Below are positions 44,726-53,100 of a stretch of DNA of 64,000 nucleotides, piece after piece. The position numbers and the translations under genes are program-made. The notes beneath the pieces were generated by a model. The model made no database searches. It saw only the letters and a program-made list of their open reading frames with translations, and was not told the origin of the DNA. Every line of letters begins with the position of its first letter. The stretch's first letter is position 1. The stretch is from Nocardioides anomalus (lineage in GTDB: Bacteria > Actinomycetota > Actinomycetes > Propionibacteriales > Nocardioidaceae): assembly GCF_011046535.1 (NCBI RefSeq), contig NZ_CP049257.1, positions 2,604,001-2,668,000 on the forward strand, read 5' to 3'.

Positions 44726-45140
44726 GCGCCTGCACGTCACCTCGGCCGCCTGGACCGGGCTGAGCGCCTCCGCCGAGGCCCTGGTGCGCGCCGAGCTGGG
44801 CCGCGCCGCGCCCCGCGACGTCGAGGCGCTGCTCGTCGCAGCGCCGCACGGCTGGCCGCTCGGGGACGAGCTGGTCCAGCTGATCGAGGACGACGACGGC
44901 CGGGTCTGGGTCCACCCGCCGGCCACGGTCCTGACCGCGCCGCGACCGGTGCGCGGCGGGCGCGGGACGCGGCTGCAGCTGCTGCGCACCCGGCCCGACC
45001 TGCGCCCCGTGCCGATCGGGATGGCCACGGCCAGCTTCCGCGCCGCGCAGGTCCGCGAGCCGCGACCGCTGGCCGAGGGGCCGGTCCGTTCGGCGGAGGT
45101 CCGGCAGGTGCTCCTCGGGCTGTGGGCGCTCGACACCTGA
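44715..45140 (+). CDS. Hypothetical protein
   Basis: 141 residues from a GTG that overlaps the DUF4191 gene by 11 bases. The sequence alternates helix-like (SASAEALVRAELGRAAPRDVEALL) and strand-like (RVWVHPPATVL, RLQLLRTRPDLRPVPIGMATASF) segments; no recognised domain. The overlap with the previous gene supports expression. Confidence 0.6.
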   Translation: MVAERLHVTSAAWTGLSASAEALVRAELGRAAPRDVEALLVAAPHGWPLGDELVQLIEDDDGRVWVHPPATVLTAPRPVRGGRGTRLQLLRTRPDLRPVPIGMATASFRAAQVREPRPLAEGPVRSAEVRQVLLGLWALDT

Positions 45141-45319
45141 CCGGTCCCTTTTCCTGTCACCGGGCGGCCCGTGCGTTACACCCGACGAGGAAGTGGCCAG
45201 ATCGCTCTAGACCGCACCCCCGACGCAGGTCACACCCGGGGTTCGGCCGCCGGAGGCCGGGTACGCCCTGTGGAGCGGACGGGCTCCCGAGGCCCGTCAC
45301 CGAGACAAGGAGCACAACC

Positions 45320-45559
45320 ATGGGCTACGGCTTCGGCGGCTTCCTGGTCGTCGTGGGGCTCGTCCTCGCGCTGGCCGTCACCGACAGCATCAGCGGCGTC
45401 GACCTCACCATGGTCGGCTGGATCATGACCCTGGTCGGCGTCGTCATCCTGGCGCTGACCGCGATCAGCCTCAACCGCACCCGCGGCGCCCACAGCGTCG
45501 CGACCACCACGCACAGCGACGGCACCCAGTCCGTCAGCGAGCGCCGCACCGAGATCTGA
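45320..45559 (+). CDS. DUF6458-like small membrane protein
   Basis: 79 residues. Two membrane helices (about 3-22 and 30-50) around a SGVDLTMVGWIMTLVG core, then a short cytoplasmic tail. The GF(L)VVVGLVLALAV...VSGVDL-like pattern resembles DUF6458 proteins. An excellent AAGGAG ribosome site is 7 bases upstream of the ATG. Function unknown. Confidence 0.8.
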   Translation: MGYGFGGFLVVVGLVLALAVTDSISGVDLTMVGWIMTLVGVVILALTAISLNRTRGAHSVATTTHSDGTQSVSERRTEI

Positions 45560-45563
45560 GCCG

Positions 45564-45713
45564 ATGAGCACCCACTCCGGACCCGCCGTCGCCTCGCGGC
45601 CCGGCCTCGACCGGTTCTGCGAGGGCATCGAGACGCACGGCTCCACGATCGCCATGGCGCTGCTGTGGCTCGTGCCCGTGCTCGCCTTCCTGGTAGCGCT
45701 GCTCAGCGTCTGA
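45564..45713 (+). CDS. 49-residue single-helix membrane protein
   Basis: ATG at 45564, four bases after the previous stop. The product has a hydrophilic N-terminus and a C-terminal hydrophobic helix (TIAMALLWLVPVLAFLVALL). Codon usage is consistent with coding. It is probably co-transcribed with the DUF6458-like gene; function unknown. Confidence 0.5.
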   Translation: MSTHSGPAVASRPGLDRFCEGIETHGSTIAMALLWLVPVLAFLVALLSV

Positions 45714-45848
45714 CCGCCCGCGAGGGAGCACGCCGCCCGTCACCCGCCCGTCACCCGCACGGCAGGTGGCGGGCGGTGCCGCGTGCGGAGCCACCGTGGC
45801 TGTCGGTGGGCGCCGCTAGCGTCGGACGTGGCCACCTGGAGACAGGGA

Positions 45849-45883
45849 GACGCCCCCGGCCGACAGTCACGGCCGGGGGCGTC
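45849..45883. terminator. Perfect 14-bp hairpin between convergent genes
   Basis: GACGCCCCCGGCCG, loop ACAGTCA, then its exact complement. No U-tract on either side, but strength and position between convergent genes suggest a bidirectional terminator. Confidence 0.7.
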
Positions 45884-45906
45884 GAGAGCCAGCGTTTCAC
45901 CCAGGG

Positions 45907-45926
45907 CGGGTGGACGATTCCACCCG
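45907..45926. terminator. Second hairpin in the same spacer
   Basis: CGGGTGGA-CGAT-TCCACCCG, an 8-bp perfect stem with a 4-base loop, 24 bases from the first hairpin. Probably part of the same termination region, nearer the STAS gene. Confidence 0.5.
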
Positions 45927-45981
45927 TGTTGGCGTGAAGTCGAGCCCAGCTCTCCCACTCGTTGCCCAGCGAGGAGGGGTC

Positions 45982-46341
45982 TCAATCCCCCGCGGCGGCC
46001 CAGTCCCGGTCCTCGGCGCTGTCCACGATCGTGCAGACCTGGTCCAGGCCGACCAGCCGGAGGATCTTCACGGGCTGTCCTCCGGCGCACGCCAGCACGA
46101 GATCGCGGCCGTGCGCCAGGAGCCAGCGGCGCACCGCGACCAGCATCCCGACGCCGGTGGAGTCCATGAAGCTGACCTCGTTGAGGTCGACGACCAGGGT
46201 GGGCAGGAGGGTGTCGCGGACCGTGGCGAACTCGGCGCGGAACGCGGCCGCGGTCGCGATGTCCAGCTCGCCGCTCACGGCGAGGACGTCGGCGCCGCGG
46301 CTCGTGTGCCGGCTCACCACGAGCGGCGCGGGTGTGGACAC
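45982..46341 (-). CDS. STAS-domain anti-sigma factor antagonist
   Basis: 119 residues forming a single STAS domain: VLAVSGELDIATAAAFRAEF, then LVVDLNEVSFMDSTGVGMLVAV. The DST serine/threonine is the residue phosphorylated by an RsbW-type kinase and dephosphorylated by an RsbU-type phosphatase. The gene is divergent from a LOV-GAF-SpoIIE phosphatase, its likely partner. The GTG at 46341 has GGGAG 5 bases upstream. No kinase/anti-sigma gene is seen nearby. Confidence 0.92.
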   Translation of the reverse strand: MSTPAPLVVSRHTSRGADVLAVSGELDIATAAAFRAEFATVRDTLLPTLVVDLNEVSFMDSTGVGMLVAVRRWLLAHGRDLVLACAGGQPVKILRLVGLDQVCTIVDSAEDRDWAAAGD

Positions 46342-46396
46342 GGGACTCCCTCGACGAGGCGCCCGACCCCCGGGTCCGGGGCGGGTCGCCGCACCG

Positions 46397-46402
46397 AGGG
46401 TA
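46397..46402 (-). promoter_or_regulatory. Possible -10 box of the STAS gene
   Basis: TACCCT on the minus strand, about 55 bases before the STAS start; consistent with the ribosome site present. Weak evidence. Confidence 0.22.
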
Positions 46403-46457
46403 CGTCGGGTGGCCCAAGGACCGAGCCGGCCCGGCACGGTGCCCAGGTCCGGCCCCG

Positions 46458-46463
46458 TAAACT
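46458..46463 (+). promoter_or_regulatory. Possible -10 box of the LOV phosphatase gene
   Basis: TAAACT, the most AT-rich hexamer in the divergent spacer, about 65 bases upstream of the ATG. Weak evidence; no -35 assigned. Confidence 0.28.
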
Positions 46464-46528
46464 TGCACGCGGTGTCGAGGTGCTGCGCGCACCACTCGGC
46501 TCGGGACGAGGACGACCATGGAGGGGCG

Positions 46529-48859
46529 ATGACGTCGGCAGCGACGGAGCTGCGCGTGGTGATCGGCGACGCGCCGGCCGCCGTACTGCTGGTCAACCTG
46601 GCGGCGGGCGAGGTGGTCCACGCCAACGACGTGGCCCAGCAGCTGGCCCCCGGGACCAGCCTCCCCCTGCGCATCGACGCCTGGTCCGAGGCCGCCGGCC
46701 TGCGCGACCCGGGCGGCGAGGTGCTCTCGGAGACCGAGCACCCGCTGAGCCGCCTGCTGCGCTCCGAGCCGGTGCCGGGCCAGGCCGTGACCGCCCAGCG
46801 CCGCAGCGAGATGGGCGCGGAGCGCGAGCCGCTGTGGGTGGTCGGCGTACCCATGACCGGCGCTCCGGGGATGGACGAGTTCGCGCTGGTGGTGTTCCTC
46901 GCAGTGCACGAGCAGGAGGCGACCGCGGCCGTCGAGGCGCTGGCCCAGCGGGAGGCGACGCTGCGCGACCGCGCCGTGCTGGCCACCGGGTTGTCCTTCA
47001 CCGTCGCCGACGCCCGCGACCCCCACCTGCCGCTGGTCTGGGTCAACCAGGCGTTCACCACGACGACGGGCTACGGCTTCGACGAGGCGGTCGGTCGCAA
47101 CTGCCGCTTCCTCCAGGGCCCGGGCACCGACCCGGAGAGCGTGGCCCGCGTCCGCGAGGCGCTGCAGGCCGGCGAGGGCATCGTCACCACGCTGCTCAAC
47201 TACACCCGCGACGGCCTGGCGTTCTGGAACCAGGTGATCATCACCCCGATCCTCGACGCCGAGGGGCAGGTCACCCACTTCGTCGGCGTGCAGTCCGACG
47301 TGAGCGGGCGGGTCGAGGCCGACCGCGAGCGCGACCGTGCGCTGGCCGTCGCCGACGCCGCCCGGCGCGAGGCCGAGCAGGCCCAGGCCCGGCTGGCGCT
47401 GCTGGCCGAGGCCACCGAGGTGCTGAGCGGCCAGCTCGACGAGGCCGAGGCGCGAGCCCGGATGCTCCGGCTGCTCGCGCCGGCGCTGGCCGACACCGCG
47501 ATGATCTTCCACTGCGACGCGACCGGCAGCGTCGTGGACCACCAGGCCCGCCACCGGGACCCGGCGCTGAGCGACACGGCCCAGCAGTACGCCGCCCAGG
47601 TGCGTGAGCAGGTCCCTCCGACCGGGCTCGTGCGCTCGCTGCTCGACGGCGCGCCGTACCGGCTCGTCGCGGACACCGGGGCGCTGGCCGGCACCGGCGA
47701 GGACTTCGGCTACCTGATCGAGCCGGGCCAGGGCGACGGCGTCGGCGCCTCGCTGCGGATGGCCTCGGCGCTGGTCATCGCCCTGCCCGGTCGCCACCAC
47801 GTGCGCGACGTGCTGGTCCTGGCGCGCGCGCCCGAGCGTCCGGCGTTCACCGAGGACGACGCGCTGCTCGGGCTCGACCTGGGCCGCCGCAGCGGCCTGA
47901 TCCTGGAGAACCTCCGGCTCTACGCCAGCAAGGAGCGGATCGCCCGCACCCTGCAGAGCAGCCTGCTGTCGGCGGTGCCCGAGCTGCCGTGGCTCGAGGT
48001 CGACGCCCGCTACCTGCCGGGCGCCGGCGACGCCGAGGTCGGCGGGGACTTCCTCGACTTCTTCCAGCACGACGACCACAGCATCGGCGTGGCCGTCGGC
48101 GACGTCGAGGGCCACGACATCCACGCCGCCGCGGCGATGGGACAGCTGAAGGGCCTGTTCCGCGCCACCGCCCTGACCCACCGGCTGCTGCCCGCCGCCG
48201 TGCTGGAGCAGGTCGACCAGCTGCTCCAGCTGCCCGGCTCCGCCGAGCCCGTCCGCACCGACGCCGACCACGAGTCGCGTCGGCTGGCCTCGACGCTGTT
48301 CCTGCACCTGGAGCCGCCCACCCCGCGCCCGCCCACGCCGTACTCCCAGCGCGAGGAGCTCCAGTCGGGCCGCACCGGCGACTGGCCGTCGCGCGCGGCC
48401 GCGGGCGGCCCGGGCAGCGCTCCGGCGACCCAGGCGGCCTGGACCCTGACCCTGTCGTCGGCCGGCCACCTGCCGCCGCTGGTCCGCCTGCCCGACGGGC
48501 AGCTGACCTTCCTCGACCCGCCCCACGCCCGCGGTCCGCTGCTCGGGGTGGGCGGCGACTCCCGCCGGCGCCACGACGCCACGTTCGCGCTGCCCGCGGG
48601 CTCGGTCCTGCTGCTCTACACCGACGGGCTGATCGAGCGCTCCGGCGAGACCCTCGACGCCGGCATGGACCGGCTGCTCGAGGTGGTCTCCCGCGCCCCC
48701 GACCGGCTCGAGGGCTTCGTCGACCACGTGCTCCGCGAGCTCATCCCCACCGACCGGCCGCTGAGCCAGAGCGGGCTCGACGACACCGTGGTCGTCGCCC
48801 TGTGCCTGCGCGAGCGGGAGCAGTCCCCGCCCGACCTGACCGCGCCGGACGGGCAGTAG
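46529..48859 (+). CDS. LOV-GAF-SpoIIE (PPM) photoreceptor phosphatase
   Basis: 776 residues. Residues 1-140 look like a degenerate PAS. A canonical LOV domain spans about 148-262, with VWVNQAFTTTTGYGFDEAV, the flavin-cysteinyl signature GRNCRFLQGPGTD (Cys192), LLNYTRDGLAFWNQ and FVGVQSDV. A coiled-coil linker (265-315) and a GAF-like domain (315-475) follow. The SpoIIE/RsbU phosphatase (500-760) shows GGDFLDFF, GDVEGHDIHAAAAM, SSAGHLPPLV, LLLYTDGLIE and LDDTVVVAL metal-binding motifs, with a low-complexity insertion. Blue light should drive a flavin-Cys adduct that alters dephosphorylation of the divergent STAS protein; the output is inferred. The start has GAGGGG upstream. Confidence 0.93.
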   Translation: MTSAATELRVVIGDAPAAVLLVNLAAGEVVHANDVAQQLAPGTSLPLRIDAWSEAAGLRDPGGEVLSETEHPLSRLLRSEPVPGQAVTAQRRSEMGAEREPLWVVGVPMTGAPGMDEFALVVFLAVHEQEATAAVEALAQREATLRDRAVLATGLSFTVADARDPHLPLVWVNQAFTTTTGYGFDEAVGRNCRFLQGPGTDPESVARVREALQAGEGIVTTLLNYTRDGLAFWNQVIITPILDAEGQVTHFVGVQSDVSGRVEADRERDRALAVADAARREAEQAQARLALLAEATEVLSGQLDEAEARARMLRLLAPALADTAMIFHCDATGSVVDHQARHRDPALSDTAQQYAAQVREQVPPTGLVRSLLDGAPYRLVADTGALAGTGEDFGYLIEPGQGDGVGASLRMASALVIALPGRHHVRDVLVLARAPERPAFTEDDALLGLDLGRRSGLILENLRLYASKERIARTLQSSLLSAVPELPWLEVDARYLPGAGDAEVGGDFLDFFQHDDHSIGVAVGDVEGHDIHAAAAMGQLKGLFRATALTHRLLPAAVLEQVDQLLQLPGSAEPVRTDADHESRRLASTLFLHLEPPTPRPPTPYSQREELQSGRTGDWPSRAAAGGPGSAPATQAAWTLTLSSAGHLPPLVRLPDGQLTFLDPPHARGPLLGVGGDSRRRHDATFALPAGSVLLLYTDGLIERSGETLDAGMDRLLEVVSRAPDRLEGFVDHVLRELIPTDRPLSQSGLDDTVVVALCLREREQSPPDLTAPDGQ

Positions 48860-48910
48860 CCTCCTGCGGGCTGGGCGTCCGGTGTCCCACCGGCTCGAGG
48901 AGGTGGACCC

Positions 48911-49609
48911 GTGACCGCGGTGCTCGTGGTGGCGATGTCGGTGCGTGAGGTGGTCGCCGAGGACGAGCTCACCGCGATCGCCCTCGACGCGGGCGGCACG
49001 GTCGCGCACCTCCAGCTAGGCGACCCGACGCTGCGCGACGAGCTCACCCGCCTCGCCGACGCCGGCCTCGAGGAGGTCACCGTGGTCGGGGTCAGCCTGG
49101 GCTCCCTCGCCCCCGCCGCGTCCTGGCTGCGCCGGGTCGTCGCGCACTGGTGGCGCGAGCGGCCCGAGCCGCGACCCCGGGTGGCGGTGGCGACCCGGCT
49201 GGTCCAGGACCGTGCCGACCTTCGCGCGGTGCTCGCGGAGACCCGGCCGGTGCACGGCGACGAGGCCGGGCTGCGCTCGGCGGCCTGGGAGGACGTCACC
49301 CGCCACCGGCACCAGCTGCTCGTGTGCCGAGGACCGCGCTGCACCGCCCTCGGCTCCGACGCGACCGCCGAGGCCTTCGTGCTGGCGTGCATGGCGCACG
49401 ACCTCGGTGACGACGACGTCCTCATCACCCACACCGGCTGCCAGCTGCCGTGCAACCACGCGCCCGTGGTCAGCGTGCAGCCCGACGACGTCTGGTACGG
49501 CGGCGTCGACGCGGATGCCGCCCGGGCCATCACCGCCGAGCACCTCGTGGCCGGCCGTGCGTACGCCGAGCGGCGGCTCCCCCGGACCCGGCGCGACCAG
49601 GCGCCCTAG
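48911..49609 (+). CDS. Degenerate CbiX-like domain fused to a 2Fe-2S thioredoxin-like ferredoxin
   Basis: 232 residues. The N-terminal 120 resemble a sirohydrochlorin chelatase half (VLVVAMSVREVVAEDELTAIA, LQLGDPTLRDELTRLADAGLEEVTVVGVSLGS), but the metal-binding histidines expected at the start (AHGS) and after VP.FL are not present. The C-terminal 95 form a thioredoxin-like ferredoxin: LLVCRGPRC (two Cys), then ITHTGCQLPCNHAPVVSVQPDDVWYGGV (two Cys). It precedes the cobalamin riboswitch and cobN, so a role in cobalt insertion or redox during corrin synthesis is inferred. SD GAGGAGG. Confidence 0.8.
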   Translation: MTAVLVVAMSVREVVAEDELTAIALDAGGTVAHLQLGDPTLRDELTRLADAGLEEVTVVGVSLGSLAPAASWLRRVVAHWWRERPEPRPRVAVATRLVQDRADLRAVLAETRPVHGDEAGLRSAAWEDVTRHRHQLLVCRGPRCTALGSDATAEAFVLACMAHDLGDDDVLITHTGCQLPCNHAPVVSVQPDDVWYGGVDADAARAITAEHLVAGRAYAERRLPRTRRDQAP

Positions 49610-49614
49610 GCGCC

Positions 49615-49944
49615 CTAGGCGCTCTGGACGCGCTCGGCGCGGGCGGTGAGCGCCTCCAGGAGCTCCTGCCGCCCGGGTGGCACCGACACGAGGAGGTCGA
49701 CCTCGGTGGTGGGGCCGGTGGTGGTGCCGCGGGCGGCGAAGGTGAAGAACGAGCAGCACGCGGACTCGCGGGCGGTCAGGTCCCGGACCCGGTCGACCAG
49801 ACCGTGGTCGCCGCGCAGCCGGATCCGGGTGCCCTCGGCCTCGGCGCTGAGCCCGACCAGGTGGTCGGCGAAGAGTGCGTCGAACTCGGCCAGCCGCAGC
49901 GGCCGCTCGGAGGTCGGCAGCGTGCACGCGTCGGTGGTCAGCAT
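49615..49944 (-). CDS. Small protein with ESACCSFFTF motif
   Basis: 109 residues. CTLPTSERPLRLAEFDALF, then LRGDHGLVDRVRDLTARESACCSFFTF with a vicinal Cys pair after Glu-Ser, then a β-rich end. Such proteins occur singly in many actinobacteria; no function is established to my knowledge. The Cys pair could bind a metal or act in redox. Convergent with the ferredoxin gene. Confidence 0.65.
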   Translation of the reverse strand: MLTTDACTLPTSERPLRLAEFDALFADHLVGLSAEAEGTRIRLRGDHGLVDRVRDLTARESACCSFFTFAARGTTTGPTTEVDLLVSVPPGRQELLEALTARAERVQSA

Positions 49945-50044
49945 CGGGTCCACCAGAAGGTAGACCCGGGTCCCGGTCGCCGGTCGCAGCTGCGCCCCGG
50001 TCGTCCGCACGCCGAGCGGCCGCTCCCCCGGCGCCCGGGCCGAC

Positions 50045-50050
50045 TAGGCT
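50045..50050 (+). promoter_or_regulatory. -10 box upstream of the cobN riboswitch
   Basis: TAGGCT, about 8 bases before the start of the riboswitch-like RNA; the same hexamer used at other genes in this window. Confidence 0.45.
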
Positions 50051-50057
50051 GACGGCT

Positions 50058-50190
50058 CACGTCTCGTGGAGCAGGAACCCGGTGCGAGTCCGGGGCGGTT
50101 CCGCCACTGTGAGTCGCACGAGCAGTCAGCGCGCGGCACAGCCAGACACTGGCCACGGGACCTCCGCCGACAGGGGCGAGAACCCCGGGA
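50058..50190 (+). ncRNA. Cobalamin riboswitch of the cobN operon
   Basis: The conserved core is clear: GGAACCCGGTGCGAGTCCGG (50074-50093), then CGGTTCCGCCACTGTGA (50096-50112), and AGCCAGACACTGGCC (50140-50154), matching the B12-box family order. A hairpin-forming CGGGACCTCC...GGGGCGAGAACCCCGGGAG segment precedes the cobN ATG and may hide its GGGAG ribosome site when cobalamin is bound. Class and exact ends would need a covariance model. Confidence 0.9.
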
Positions 50191-50196
50191 GAAACC

Positions 50197-53100
50197 ATGC
50201 GCATCGCGTTGCTGTCCACGTCCGACACCGACCTGCTCTCGGCGCGAGCGTCCGGCGCGGACTACGTCTACGCCAACCCGGCGCGGCCGGGCCACCAGTC
50301 GATGGCCGAGGTCATCGAGGGCTGCGACCTGGTCGTGGGCCGGATCCTCGGCTCCCCGCAGGACCTCTGCTCGGGCTTCACGCGGATCCGGGCGACCGGG
50401 ATGCCGGTCGTCGTCCTGGGCGGCGAGCAGGAGCCGAACGCCGAGCTGATGGAGCTCTCGTCGGTGCCGATCGGGGTGGCGGCCGACGCCCACCGCTACC
50501 TGGCCGAGGGCGGACCGGAGAACCTCGCCCAGCTGCACGCCTTCCTCTCCGACACGGTGCTGCTGACCGGCGAGGGGTTCGAGCCGCCGCGCGCGATCCC
50601 CACCTGGGGCATGGCCGAGCGGGCCGACCGGGCCACCGACCTCCCCCGTGTCGGCGTCCTCTACTACCGCGCCCACGAGGCCAGCGGGAACCAGGCCTTC
50701 GCGCACGCGCTGGCCGAGGCGGTCGACGCGACCGGCGACGCGGTCGGCGTACCGGTCTTCGCCGGCTCGCTGCGGTCCGCGCCCGACGAGCTGTACGCCG
50801 CGCTCGGCACGCTCGACGCCCTGGTCGTCACCGTGCTCGCCGCCGGCGGCAGCACGCCGGCGGCCGCGAGCGCCGGCGAGGAGGACGAGGCCTGGGACGT
50901 CGAGCGGATGGCCGCCCTCGACATCCCCGTGCTGCAGGGGCTGTGCCTGACCACCAGCCGCGCCGAGTGGGAGGCCTCCGTCGACGGGGTGACGCCGCTG
51001 GACTCGGCGACCCAGATCGCGATCCCCGAGTTCGACGGGCGGATCATCACCGCGCCGTTCTCGTTCAAGGAGATCGACGAGGACGGCCTGCCCCGCTACG
51101 TCGCCGACGACGAGCGCTGCCGGCGGGTCGCGCGGATCGCGGTCAACCACGCCCGGCTGCGGCGCACGCCCCCGGCCGAGCGGAGGCTCGCGCTGGTGCT
51201 GTCGGCGTACCCCACCAAGCACGCCCGCGTCGGCAACGCCGTCGGCCTGGACACCCCGGTCTCGACCATCCGGCTGCTGCGCCGGTTGCGCGACGAGGGC
51301 TACGACCTGGGCGAGCCGGGCGACGTGCCTGGGCTGGACCTCGCGGACGACACCGAGGCGGGCGACGCGCTCATCCACGCCCTCATCGCGGCCGGCGGGC
51401 AGGACGAGGAGTGGCTGACCAGCGCCCAGCTCACCGATGCGCACGTGCGGATCGCGGCCGCGGACTACCGGCGCTGGACCGCCGACGTCCCGGCTGGGCT
51501 CATGGACGGCATCGTGGAGACCTGGGGCGCGGCGCCGGGCTCGCTGTTCGTCAACGACGCCGACGAGATCGTGATCGCGACCATCCGGGCCGGCCACGTC
51601 GTGCTGCTCATCCAGCCGCCACGCGGCTTCGGTGAGAACCCGGTCGCGATCTACCACGACCCGGACATGGCGCCGAGCCACCACTACCTGGCGGCGTACC
51701 GGTGGCTGGAGGCCCAGGAGGCGGACGGGGGCTTCGGCGCGCACGCCGTGGTCCACCTCGGCAAGCACGGCTCGATGGAGTGGCTGCCCGGCAAGAACGC
51801 CGCACTGTCGTCGCAGTGCGCGACCGACGCGGTGCTCGGCAACCTGCCGCTGGTCTACCCGTTCCTGGTCAACGACCCCGGCGAGGGTGCGCAGGCCAAG
51901 CGCCGCGCCCACGCGGTGATCGTCGACCACCTCATCCCGCCGATGGCGCGGGCGGAGTCGTACGGCGACATCGCGCGGCTCGAGCAGCTGCTGGACGAGT
52001 ACGCCAACATCTCCGCGATGGACCCGGCCAAGGTGCCGGCCATCCGCGGCGAGATCTGGCAGCTCATGCACGCCGCCGAGATGCACCGCGACCTGGGGCT
52101 GGAGGAGCAGCCCGACGACGAGACCTTCGACGACTTCGTCCTGCACGTCGACGGCTGGCTGTGCGAGATCAAGGACGCCCAGATCCGCGACGGGCTGCAC
52201 GTCCTCGGCGGCGCTCCCGAGGGCGAGGCCCGGGTCAACCTGGTGCTCTCGATCCTGCGCGCCGCCCAGGTCTGGGGCGGGCGGTCCCACGCCGTCCCGG
52301 GGCTGCGTGCCGCGCTCGGCCTCAAGGAGGGGCACGAGGCCCTGGGCGTCGTGGACGAGATCGAGGCGCAGGCCCACGACCTGGTCCAGCGGATGGAGGA
52401 CGCCGGCTGGGACCCGGCCGCCGCCCTCACCCTGCACGACGCCCCCGAGGTCCAGGAGGTGCTGGCCTTCGCCGCCACCCAGGTCGTGCCCCGGCTCGCG
52501 CGCACAACGGACGAGCTCGACGCCCTCGTGCACGCCCTGGACGGCGGCTTCGTCCCGGCCGGTCCCTCGGGCTCGCCGCTGCGCGGGCTGGTGAACGTGC
52601 TGCCGACGGGCCGCAACTTCTACACCGTCGACCCGCGCGCCGTACCGTCCCGGCTCGCGTGGCAGACCGGCCTCGCGATGGCGGACTCGCTGGTCGAGAA
52701 GTACCGCGAGGAGACCGGCGGCTACCCCGAGTCGGTCGGGCTGTCGGTGTGGGGCACGAGCGCGATGCGCACCTCCGGCGACGACGTCGCCGAGGTGCTC
52801 GCCCTGCTCGGCGTACGACCGGAGTGGGACGAGGCCTCGCGGCGGGTGCGCGACCTGCAGGTCATCTCCCTGGAGGAGCTGGGCCGGCCGCGCATCGACG
52901 TGACGGTGCGCATCTCCGGCTTCTTCCGCGACGCGTTCCCGCACGTCGTGGCCATGCTCGACGACGCCGTGCAGCTGGTCGCGGCCCTCGAGGAGCCGCT
53001 GGAGCAGAACTTCGTGCGCGCGCACGCCCGGGCCGACCTGGCCGAGCACGGCGACGAGCGGCGCGCGACCACGCGGATCTTCGGCTCCAAGCCGGGGTCC

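Noticed and set aside
49600..49622. Repeated GCGCCCTAGG at the ends of two convergent genes as a recombination site
   Set aside because: Two short copies formed around facing TAG stop codons; no integrase or mobile gene nearby.
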